Source of the DNA: Heliocidaris tuberculata
Lineage: Eukaryota; Echinodermata; Echinoidea; Camarodonta; Echinometridae
Direction: 5' to 3'
Assembly: GCA_025618425.1 (NCBI GenBank)
Contig: CM046833.1
Coordinates: 1,584,172-1,648,171, forward strand
Length of the DNA: 64,000 nt
Under the pieces are notes generated by a model that was not told where the DNA came from, searched no databases, and saw only the letters and a list, made by a program, of their open reading frames with translations. Made by a program: the position numbers and the translations under genes. Below are positions 58,797 to 64,000 of this stretch, in pieces. Each line of letters opens with the position of its first letter. Position 1 is the first letter of the stretch.

Positions 58797-59604
58797 TAAT
58801 AATAATAATAATGCTATGAACACTTGTAATGCGGCGGTATCCATCATGGGCAGATGCTCATGGCGCAGTGAAAAGAAGATAGAAGATATAAAGAAATATA
58901 TGAGGAAAGGGATGAAGGAAACATTTACAAATAGGATTGTGCAAATAACCAGGTTTTGAATATATATATATGTAATATACACTAGAATGATGTCCTTTAT
59001 TTGATTTCTGAGGTAAAAATTGAATATCTCTGATCGTAGTATTTAATTTTCAAGAAGTTCTCATTCTATTATTTACATTTTTTCTGATCCAGGCAACTTA
59101 ATTACGACATGATAGACATTATCGTTATCATCTTTATCATCAGCATCATTATCACCGTTATAAACAGCATTATCAATATTATCATTATCACCATGATCAT
59201 AATAACCGTTGTGCTCATTGTTACCATCACAATCATCATCATTTGCATGCATATTTGAAGTTAAGAGAAAAAATACATATAATGCAAAGGCTCAGGCTTC
59301 ATAAGAATGGATGACTGATAATGTGGGTGTCATTAGCTATGATCATTTTATTTTATCTAGACTTTGTTTTGTGTTGTAAACTTATATGATTCTAATGAGC
59401 TTGAGCTGATTGTACAATGTGAGATTGCGCCATGCCTCACATGTGTCAAGCGATTTATTTAACATTGAATAACAAAATAATATTTCTTTCAATGACATCT
59501 ATTCGTAATGGCAACTTACCAGTTAATATTTGTAAGAGTATGACAGCCGAGAGAAAGCTCCTCATTCTATCTAATCCAATGTCCATGATCCCCTTCCTTG
59601 CCAT
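29018..59604 (-). CDS. adhesion G-protein-coupled receptor with C-type lectin domain and mucin-like stalk, 27 exons, 2448 aa
   Basis: The exons, 5' to 3', are 59604-59520, 57665-57491, 56636-56476, 51070-50963, 50256-49120, 48461-45969, 45486-45394, 44783-44689, 43684-43469, 42550-42482, 42027-41895, 41402-41283, 40889-40817, 40290-40176, 39790-39744, 39229-39118, 37923-37826, 36159-36057, 35132-34979, 34322-34256, 33704-33641, 33153-33091, 32187-32065, 31633-31553, 31225-31041, 30716-30071 and 29548-29018. Every donor is GT and every acceptor AG, all phases match, and the sum is 7347 nt. The order is signal peptide (1-28), C-type lectin domain (about 35-175), Ser/Thr-rich stalk (177-1387), HRM (1388-1449), GAIN with GPS (1450-1744), seven helices (1745 to about 1985) and cytoplasmic tail to 2448. 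It is a surface receptor probably cleaved at the GPS and activated by the tethered agonist. The ligand is unknown, and a glycan is plausible. Least certain are the acceptors of exons 26 and 27 and the start choice (M1, M7 or M14). Confidence 0.88.
31553..37923 (-). CDS. exons 17-24: seven-transmembrane domain
   Basis: TM1 (exon 17) reads VIHLVLTGVACLILVVDILL, TM2 (18) DIASVLAFASVILPSIKIF, TM3 (19) VTCQVLAGLTYYGIICQFF followed by VEGAVYL, and TM4 (20) PLLPIGITLAFWI. TM5 (21) follows GHCWLQRN. ICL3 is exon 22, TM6 (23) is IVCLIVLVLCWTCGLVFLT, and TM7 (23-24) is YIFCALAITQSLGFLVAHNF. C1814 at the top of TM3 and C1887 in extracellular loop 2 (CWL) form the conserved disulphide. Class B2 signatures are the W at the end of TM3-4 (IIGW) and the basic intracellular end (SQMKTALKH). 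The splice acceptor of exon 23 is the AG before ATC at 32187, chosen because it alone keeps TM6 in frame. Confidence 0.87.
32868..32953. mobile_element. GGGGTAACCTCGCTA-family MITE, degraded copy
   Basis: GGGGTAACCTCGCTAGTCAT and AAGGACCGC blocks at the left and AGCGGTCCCC at the right match the element at 36451-36648. An (AT)n run follows at 32973-33005. Confidence 0.6.
35424..35845. repeat. interspersed repeat shared with 19924-20330
   Basis: It shares AATTTGATAGGC, CTGCCCAAGTTT, TTTTTATTGCC and TCACACTGT in order. At about 35680-35735 an (ATA)n stretch with GTGGGTTCTTGTATAGCGCA, resembling a LINE or SINE 3' end, interrupts it. Confidence 0.55.
36241..36440. repeat. (ATT)n-rich microsatellite
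   Basis: Irregular ATT/TTA trinucleotides run for about 200 bp next to the MITE at 36451. Further AGT repeats lie on its other side at 36655-36740. Confidence 0.9.
36451..36648. mobile_element. compound palindromic MITE (CGCTATTCATAAGGACCGCT)
   Basis: The left end is GGGGTCCACTCGCTATTCAT and the right end ATGAATAGCGAGGTTACCCC. The 17-bp block CGCTATTCATAAGGACC or its complement occurs at least four times in two nested palindromes, so the 198-bp unit looks like two hairpins side by side. Confidence 0.8.
37992..38505. mobile_element. AGGGAAGGTTGAG-family MITE, interrupted copy
   Basis: It matches the element at 21112-21472 from AGGGAAGGTTGAGTTC to AGAACTCAACTTTATCTTTAA. It is longer because another MITE lies at about 38352-38484. 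The left TTAA has decayed to CTAAC. Confidence 0.8.
38352..38484. mobile_element. GGGCCC/AGCCAATCAG-family MITE nested in another MITE
   Basis: The arms are GGGCCCTCTTGCATAAAAAG and CTTTTTATGCAAGAGGGCCC, the inner arms contain GTTTAATCGCAAC, and the centre is AGCCAATCAGGATC. The empty site is seen at about 21448-21462 (GGACCAGAACTC). Confidence 0.85.
39118..43684 (-). CDS. exons 9-16: GAIN domain and GPS autoproteolysis motif
   Basis: Exons 9-11 give the helical subdomain A (ILSELPSRVKECL, VNAILLAENVQKW, AVKLIEAVDTFA). Exons 12-15 give the beta-sandwich subdomain B (GYAEIVINSDF, VTLVIAFYPTIADLM, YPTIVTASTI, WKCAFIARS). Exon 16 carries the GPS with EWSTDGCW and CCCSHMTTFALLEIEQ. Cleavage is predicted between M1734 and T1735, leaving TTFALLE as tethered agonist. 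Exon 14 is also open in a second frame, but only the frame used here joins in phase to exons 13 and 15. Confidence 0.85.
41020..41250. repeat. (ACT)n and (AAT/GAT)n microsatellites
   Basis: ACT trinucleotides run from about 41080 to 41140, and imperfect AAT/GAT units continue to about 41255. They lie in intron 12, directly upstream in + coordinates of exon 12. Confidence 0.9.
43174..43352. repeat. inverted-repeat element in intron 9
   Basis: ATTACTTCCACCTGTTACAG at the left pairs with CTTTTACAGGTGAATGTAAT at the right. Inside, TTTTTAATAGTCAGAA pairs with TTCTGACTATTGAAAAA. The whole is about 179 bp. Confidence 0.65.
43794..43940. mobile_element. GGGCCC/AGCCAATCAG-family MITE
   Basis: The ends are GGGCCCCCTTGCACAAAACT and TTGTGCAACGGGCCCC, with CTTGCGT/ACGCAAG inside and the central AGCCAATCAGAAGTG. 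It is closest to the copy at 38352. Confidence 0.85.
44421..44592. repeat. tandem duplication (~75-95 bp unit)
   Basis: AGTTTCTCCTCTTTACCTAT at 44421 recurs at 44497. ATTGCTCAACTACCCTTCCT is also present in both copies. Copy 2 has an expanded T-rich interior. Confidence 0.8.
44689..45486 (-). CDS. exons 7-8: HRM (hormone receptor) domain
   Basis: Exon 7 (45486-45394) gives VCMAEIYAGQRWEQTQVG and TQCLDNP. Exon 8 (44783-44689) gives TRLCLSSRVWAEPDTQAC. The pattern of four Cys with W-x-x-T-x-x-G, R-x-C and V-W-A-x-P-D is that of the extracellular HRM domain, which in adhesion GPCRs sits directly before the GAIN domain. The donor of exon 8 is GTACGT at 44688. Confidence 0.85.
45969..50256 (-). 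CDS. exons 5-6: giant mucin-like stalk exons
   Basis: Exon 5 (50256-49120, 379 codons) holds imperfect decapeptide repeats of the type SxSTSVAPRY with frequent NNST sequons. Exon 6 (48461-45969, 831 codons) is rich in Ser, Thr and Pro without a clear period. Together they form about 1,210 residues expected to be heavily O-glycosylated and extended, holding the lectin domain away from the membrane. Both exons start and end in phase 1. Neither frame has a stop before its donor. Read alone, each looks like an orphan mucin gene; the splice sites show that they are internal exons. Confidence 0.85.
50310..50655. repeat. intron 4 with long T/G and T tracts
   Basis: A T run passes into a run of about 18 G near 50330-50348, and a T run of about 27 lies at 50627-50653. 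Between them I see nothing else. Confidence 0.7.
50661..50950. mobile_element. two abutting GGGCCC-family MITEs next to the exon 4 donor
   Basis: Copy 1 (50661 to about 50814) starts GGGCCCTGTTTCATAAAACT. Copy 2 (50809-50950) starts GGGGCCCGTTTCATAAAATT and ends ACGAAGCAGGGCCC, with the central CAGCCAATCAGATG. The second ends 12 bp from the splice donor of the last lectin exon (50962). Confidence 0.8.
50963..57665 (-). CDS. exons 2-4: C-type lectin domain of the adhesion GPCR
   Basis: Exon 2 (57665-57491) gives ECPVNWLEFNSHCYFF and the helix with ARNQC. Exon 3 (56636-56476) gives WIGLTG, a W-rich strand and the loop ENGQPNNYFG. Exon 4 (51070-50963) gives EHCVDL, WRDIWC and YICEKKR. Six cysteines at the expected places indicate a long-form domain with the extra N-terminal disulphide. 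The Ca2+-site triplet is QPN rather than EPN or QPD, and the WND motif reads WRD. Sugar binding may therefore be altered. Introns of 1826, 854 and 5405 bp separate these exons. Confidence 0.9.
51185..51570. mobile_element. TTAACCC-family MITE, copy 3 (diverged)
   Basis: It aligns with 19510-19923 along its length (CTTTTGATTCATAGCTCT, ATGAGTAGAAAGAGCAAAAA, CAATTTAACCCTTAAATAAC). The termini are eroded. Irregular AGT/AAT repeats follow to about 51840. Confidence 0.75.
52800..52945. repeat. (AAT)n microsatellite adjoining the decayed exon
   Basis: AAT/GAT units run for about 145 bp. Poly-Ile and poly-Tyr frames across it are artefacts. Confidence 0.95.
52948..53050 (-). pseudogene. decayed duplicate of lectin exon 4
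   Basis: The sequence matches the start of exon 4 (51070 downward) and its upstream intron. The acceptor is GTTGGCAG, followed by codons for GMKHSVDLMASDY against GMEHCVDLLAGDY. The structural Cys is replaced by Ser. After the Tyr codon the copy runs into an (ATT)n microsatellite (52800-52945), so the WRDIWC and YICE strands are missing. The shared intron flank (TTTATTTGTTAT, ATTCCAACACA) shows a segmental duplication rather than retroposition. Confidence 0.8.
53598..53985 (-). mobile_element. LINE 3' fragment with relic RT C-terminus
   Basis: On the - strand the residues PHPIKMSPTQKLFQKHLKTY resemble the C-terminal end of CR1/L2-type RT proteins, with a frameshift in the preceding LWNSLP region. 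Downstream lies TTGTTAGGCGCCTTGAGCAT, then an (AT-rich) end near 53600. It is a different family from the element at 22764. Confidence 0.65.
54125..54660 (-). mobile_element. LINE 3' fragment ending in a long (ATT)n tail
   Basis: The - strand encodes DRSFLYAGPLQWNKLPQDIR and FKTPLKTWLFRHAF, matching the C-terminus of non-LTR reverse transcriptases. A 3'UTR of about 110 bp then leads into about 200 bp of (ATT)n at 54125-54335. The same 3'UTR occurs at 58815-58960. A C run near 54570-54583 interrupts the frame. A TTAAAGGCCAAGTCCACAC element end starts at 54662. Confidence 0.75.
55780..56345. repeat. compound ATT/ATC and (ACT)n microsatellite
   Basis: ATT/ATC trinucleotides at 55730-55990 are followed by long ACT runs at 56018-56345, with an internal duplication (GCAATCACCACTACTTTTAT near 56050 and 56182). 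It lies in intron 3. Confidence 0.95.
58228..58320. repeat. (GT)n(AT)n dinucleotide microsatellite
   Basis: GT repeats (58229-58257) pass directly into AT repeats (58258-58312). Confidence 0.95.
58452..58680 (+). mobile_element. tRNA-derived SINE
   Basis: The head GGAGCGTATAGCTCAGTGGT and following resembles tRNA: an A-box (TAGCTCAGTGG), a stem-loop like that of tRNA-Asn (TTGTTAATCG) and a B-box (GGGTTCGTATA). The D-stem and acceptor stem do not close, so it is not a functional tRNA. The body to about 58680 is unrelated to tRNA. It lies in intron 1 of the receptor gene. Confidence 0.6.
58708..58965 (-). mobile_element. LINE 3' end with (ACT)n/(AAT)n tail
   Basis: The segment 58815-58960 is about 90% identical to 54335-54475 (GGATGAAGGAAACATTTACA, AATAACCAGGTTTTGA). 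On the - strand it runs into AAT and ACT repeats (58708-58810). Only the 3'UTR remains. Confidence 0.75.
59520..59604 (-). CDS. exon 1: start codon and signal peptide of the adhesion GPCR
   Basis: The exon encodes 28 residues and one extra base (phase 1, donor GTAAGT). An in-frame TGA lies one codon before the first ATG. Three in-frame ATGs occur at codons 1, 7 and 14. From M14 the sequence MRSFLSAVILLQILT is a typical signal peptide with a basic residue and a hydrophobic core, so M14 may be the biological start. Confidence 0.8.
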
Positions 59605-59985
59605 AGATCAGAACAGGCATTAGAGTAATCATAAATAAACATTACCATGGATACCGTGTTTCAGGAGACGTCATAATGATAATGAGTGTTAATAAGTCAT
59701 ATATCACAAGCATCGTAAAATCGACGAATAGCGAAGTGAAGTGTCTATCTGTAGCTAGTCTCAATGAAATAAATCCCTTCTTTCGATTTACTATCTCCTC
59801 TGACATAAGCTTTACCAAGAAGAAACACAATATTCCGAGGTCCAAAAACACGGTACAATTTCCCTAGCAACTCGCATCGTTCAACTGGTGTTGGAGAAAC
59901 CAGCGCATCATCTCTCCATCTCCGCCTGAGACTTTACAATAGGGCCAGTCACATCTCAGCGTTGACCACAACAATAATCATCGGT
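59605..59985 (-). promoter_or_regulatory. upstream region of the adhesion GPCR gene
   Basis: The sequence directly upstream of exon 1 should contain the 5'UTR and promoter. I see no TATA box or recognisable element. Short open frames here have no resemblance to known proteins. Confidence 0.3.
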
Positions 59986-59989
59986 CTAT

Positions 59990-60075
59990 GTAGAAAAGGT
60001 ATTGGATATCGATGTCACTGATTTATGCTTAGGAGCCGCCCGCACAAATTTTCTCGAATCCAATACCTTTTCTGA
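59990..60075. repeat. short inverted repeat
   Basis: GAAAAGGTATTGGAT near 59993 pairs with ATCCAATACCTTTTC near 60060, with a spacer of about 50 bp. Confidence 0.65.
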
Positions 60076-60119
60076 ATCGACCGATTTTATAGATATGGTT
60101 ATTTGAATTGTATTACCTT

Positions 60120-60525
60120 GATAAGATTTCCTGAAGAATTCAACATCTGAGCTACAAGAAAATACATGAGATATAGTACATAATAACAAAATCAAGGAGA
60201 GAAAAATCAAATCTTTCCTATGTATTCACAATGAAGTGACAATATTTTTAAAAGATAATACTTATTGAAGAATTCAACATATCAGTTAAAAATAAAATGC
60301 ATAAGATTGTACAGTGCATAGTAGGAAAATGAGCAGAGGAAAATCTCATCTTTTCTAAATGAATCACAATGAAATAACAATATTTCAAAAAGAGGATGTT
60401 TATTGGAGAATTCAACATATCATTTAAAGTAAAATGCCTGAGATAGTACAGTGCAATGAAAATGAACAGAGGAAAATCTAAATTATGTAAAAATAACAAT
60501 GAAATAACAGTCTTTCAAAAGAAAC
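60120..60525. repeat. three tandem copies of a ~135-bp unit
   Basis: GAAGAATTCAACAT starts at about 60133 and 60267, and GGAGAATTCAACAT at about 60405. Shared blocks are AGTACA/GTACAGTGCA, AGGAAAATCT and AATGAAATAACA. Confidence 0.85.
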
Positions 60526-60527
60526 AG

Positions 60528-60705
60528 GATAAAAACTACTTTCAAAAATCAACTCAAGGCAATTTCAATAGCCCTGTCTATCACCTTTAGAAATGTGCTA
60601 ACATTACAATGGTGTAGTAGGTAATCCGAACCTAATTTCTATGGGCAGTACAATAAGCCTTTGAAATTGCCCTTGAGTTGATTTTTCGGAAGTAGTTTTT
60701 ATCGT
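60528..60705. mobile_element. MITE with ~40-bp terminal inverted repeats
   Basis: GATAAAAACTACTTTCAAAA and AATCAACTCAAGGCAATTTC at the left pair with GAAATTGCCCTTGAGTTGAT and CGGAAGTAGTTTTTATC at the right. The 80-bp mini-element at 60707-60785 follows directly. Confidence 0.8.
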
Positions 60706-60706
60706 G

Positions 60707-60785
60707 TTACCCATTGAATACGGGAACCACATCGTCCCTGTATTAAGCCTATGAGAATAAGAGAATCCAGTAGTTAAATGATTAA
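60707..60785. mobile_element. TTAACCCATT mini-element, second copy
   Basis: It matches 16870-16949 (TCCCTGTATTAAG, TAGTTAA near the end), with the left TTAA changed to TTAC. Confidence 0.5.
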
Positions 60786-61125
60786 CATAATATAACTCCA
60801 TTTATGAGATACATTGTAAATAATTTGCGATATAGTTGTATTTATCGCTGAAATATGACTGGCACTTTACTGTGTTCAGAGAAAAGCGTAACGTTGATGG
60901 AGAGGCAGTACTCAGAACACCTGCCCGACAGGAAATGGGCGCTCGCCTCATTCAAAGGCGATGCATTCATACGATGAGCCTCTTTGAATGGCCTTCAGAG
61001 AATTGGGAACGTGTCACTTTTATTAATAGCACCCGGAATTCTTTCAAAAGCCATCTTTACTGTATACGAAACTTCAAAACGTCGCAATGCAGTCACATGC
61101 CCTCATCATAATTCTTCTCTATTAA

Positions 61126-63215
61126 AGGGAAAGTCCACCCTATTAATAAGTTGCTTTTACAAGAAGCAGACAAGTTAAAGAAACAGATCAATGAAAGTTT
61201 GAGTAAAATCCGATAAGAAATAAGAAAGTTATGAATTTTTGAAGTTGTAATCAATAAAACACAAATTGGCAACTCCGTGACGTATCATTGCGAGTTCCTC
61301 TCTTATTTGCTCCGTACACATAAACTTTTATTGTCTTTGTTTTTGAGGAGGGAACAGATTTTTATCATACAAATTTTGTGTAAAAAGCATTAAGTGAGAT
61401 CATTATATCTAGGGTGCATGTATGATAAAATATTTTCTTTAGAGAAAATGGAAATTTATGATTTTTTCAGTACAGGGCAATCACGTTTCTTTCCAATTTT
61501 TCGTTCTTCTGCCAAAACTACAAACTTACAGAATTTCCGCGAAACTTTGTGCAGGTTTAGAAGACATCCTGCAGATACTGCCTATGAGATTTCAAGGTCA
61601 CAAGTTCTATAACTCCTTTGTAAGAAATGAAAATTTTGATTTTGTCAAAAATTAAGCGCTTTTTTTTTTCGAGTAGAAAAAAAAAGTGTTACCAAATTGT
61701 TGTAATTACTTATTTAAAAGTAAATTATAAACCTTTTCACATCCGCACAAGTTTTCCAATTATAATTCTTTTGTAATTTAGCGCATACTCACACAACTTC
61801 AACATTTAGGGGTGTAAAATGGATGAAGCACCTTAATGCACTTGGTCTATGGGATACGCCGCACCTAAAAAATATTTGAGTGAAGCACTGTTGCATGGCT
61901 GACTTTTAAGTGTGTCTATTGCTCGGTACATATAGCATAAAAATAAATGGGTGTGTTGGGAAGGTTCTGAATTTTCACGATTTTGGGAGTGTAAATATTG
62001 TTATGTTTTTTTTAAAAGCAATGACAATTCAAACACACCAATCCATCAAACAAGGAAAAATAAAAACTGAACAAGCAAACAAGAAGCACGGCGACTCAAC
62101 ATCCCAACTTTTTAACTACGTGATCTTCAAAAAAAGATAAGCACTTGTAAACAAAATAATTACGGTTTTATGACTTCGATTTATAATTAAACGATTCAAC
62201 TGGTTTTCTTTGACAAAATTGAAAGAATCGCTTACAACTCAAAGAAATGCCTGTCGGGCTTAGTCAATAAATTGAAGACAGTATATTAAATACAAATTTA
62301 TATGGAATATTCGAAGAAATATCACTTCTATATGAATCAATTATATTCTCTTTTGGAAAATATAACAGAGTAATCCCTTGATTGAGGAATAAATGAAATA
62401 TAAATAATAGGATATTAAACTAAACTATCAAAGTGCTGCGAAGACTTGCAGATGAGCAACACGTCGAAAGGTTGACTTGGTGGTCTGTACAAAGGTTCTA
62501 CTTGGGTGACGCTAAAATGTTCGACCCGAACTTGAATGATGAAGTACTGTATGTACAGCGAAGAGTGAAAATCCAATCCAGATGTATCGACGATACCTGG
62601 AAAAGAACTCGTAAATGGTGAGAGTCTCAGTGGGACCTATAATTATCAAGATAAAATAGACAGTGTCCGAAATACACTTATAAAAACTATCGTCGTCGAA
62701 CAAGGATAAACAACCTCCAAAACATCTAACAACGTAGAATTTTATATCTCGTAATAATGATGATAAAAATTAATATCTATTTAGCAGCATTTCTTAAACA
62801 AAAATACAAGTACATGTAGGCTATATGCCTTTAAGAAATTCGACAAGAATGACTTTCACAAAGTCAAGGGCAAATAAAAATGTTCACTATCAAGTATAGC
62901 TACATCGGAAAAAAGTTCATAATATCGACAACTAAATATCGCTTAGATTCAAAGCTGAATGACATATAAATCATCGTCAATAATTATAAAGATGGACTGT
63001 TTTCGTTTTCATATATTGACAATTAAATTAGACGATATTTTTATATAAAGAATGAAAATAAAGTCGTCTACAAACATACTTAGCATAATTGATTCAGTAC
63101 AATATCTTTGTCAAGAAATCAATTAAATATATCTTTTCTCTTTTGCTAAAATGGCTATTATAAATATCAGAGTACATACCCGATAAATATCAGGAAAAGT
63201 AGTTAAAAGTCAGCT
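61126..63215. other. AT-rich intergenic sequence with one MITE end
   Basis: ATTAAAGGGAAAGTCCACCC at about 61126 is the left end of a TTAA-type MITE with no right partner seen. A frame at 62433-62618 (containing LTWWSVQRFYLGD) has no recognised homologue and no convincing splice sites. I see nothing else. Confidence 0.4.
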
Positions 63216-63229
63216 AACGAAACAACGTT

Positions 63230-64000
63230 AAGCCTCGGTCACAAATATCATTAAGAACTGCCACGAACGCTGTACGAACGATTTTTAGACCATTTCGTAA
63301 GATGTCTTGTTCAAGATTTTTTTCAACCCCCTCTTAGTAAGGCGGCCGTACGAATGTCGTAAGAACATCGTAAGAACCACGCAAGATTTTGTATGGTGGA
63401 GAGACAATTCTAGAAGGCTTAAATTCTTACGATGATCGTAAGAACGCCTTAAGTTGTTAATAGGGGGATTTTACGGCGTTCGTAAGAAAGCCTTACGAAC
63501 GGAGATTGGTAGGGCGCTCTTACGAACGACTCTTGGTGTTTGCAAGGCGTTCGTAAGGTGCTCGTAAGGCGTAGGTACACAATTTGTGCAAATGTTGAGT
63601 TTTAGCACTACTGCCATCTTGAAAGTATTAAACTTTCAACAGTCACATAATTTTCGACAGAACACGGCAGCGCCTTTTTGCAACCCGACAAAATATACAA
63701 AATTTCGTAAGATCTTCTAAGGGAATGACTTGAGAGTGCCGTGAGTTGCACATACGACCATCTTGCGACAACAAAATTCGTAACATGTCTGTAAGTCTGA
63801 CGAAAGAATAACTCAAGGCATTCTTACGAAAAACGTACAAACTCTAGGGCCATTGTATAACCGAAATTAACTTCGTTTCTCAAGAAGGTCTTAAGTTGTT
63901 CTTGCGAATTAAACGGCGTTCGTACGAACTCCGTAAGAAGGCCGTAAGAATCTATGCCCCATCTACGAATCTCTACGAACTCCGGAATTCGTACGAACCT
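63230..64000. repeat. CGTAAG/ACGAACG-rich degenerate repeat
   Basis: The words TTCGTAAG, CGTAAGAA, TTACGAAC and ACGAACG or their complements recur dozens of times in both orientations at irregular spacing until the window end. The left edge lies near GCCTCGGTCACAAATATC (63232). The repeat runs beyond the window. Confidence 0.75.

Noticed and set aside
60836..61111. A 91-codon frame upstream of the receptor
   Set aside because: It starts at TTG, has no domain, and contains a small palindrome near 60950-61000.
62433..62618. A possible small gene or exon (LTWWSVQRFYLGD...)
   Set aside because: Mixed amino-acid composition looks protein-like, but there is no ATG, no known domain and no partner exon. 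The opposite strand is open too.

Overview
The window is nuclear DNA of an animal: split genes with GT-AG introns, AATAAA signals, a non-LTR retrotransposon, dense short inverted-repeat elements, microsatellites and many long dG/dC tracts. The domain make-up of the largest gene (an adhesion GPCR carrying a C-type lectin domain) and the repeat style suggest an invertebrate deuterostome, most likely a sea urchin. This placement is inference; nothing here is diagnostic by itself.

Layout. (1) 1-3443, + strand: a gene for a protein with four TM2 domains (two coding exons, 468 aa), whose probable 3'UTR carries a hAT-type MITE with a perfect 8-bp target duplication. (2) 3444-6275: intergenic, rich in dG/dC runs, inverted repeats and a 225-bp tandem duplication. 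(3) 6276-22743, + strand: an 11-exon gene for GPN-loop GTPase 1 (GPN1/XAB1, 406 aa), complete and phase-consistent. Its introns hold a fold-back repeat cluster, several TTAA-bounded MITEs and an 18-bp minisatellite. (4) 22764-24787, + strand: a 5'-truncated LINE with an intact 634-codon reverse transcriptase reading frame, starting about 20 bp beyond the GPN1 polyadenylation signal. (5) 24800-28990: inverted-repeat elements and a higher-order tandem repeat. (6) 59604-29018, - strand: a 27-exon gene that I assembled exon by exon. All junctions are in phase and the sum is 7347 nt (2448 aa). It encodes signal peptide, C-type lectin domain, about 1200 residues of Ser/Thr-rich mucin-like stalk, HRM domain, GAIN domain with GPS cleavage motif, seven transmembrane helices and a basic cytoplasmic tail of about 470 residues. 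(7) 59605-64000: upstream flank with repeats only.

The three genes have no evident common function. GPN1 is a housekeeping GTPase needed for nuclear import of RNA polymerase II. The TM2 protein is a multi-span membrane protein of unknown role. The adhesion GPCR is a probable glycan-recognising surface receptor and is the most interesting object here. The second theme is the repeat landscape: TTAA-targeting palindromic elements, two of them nested in other repeats with the empty site visible elsewhere in this window; a GGGCCC/AGCCAATCAG MITE family in at least six copies; and microsatellites that sit at the 3' ends of LINE fragments.
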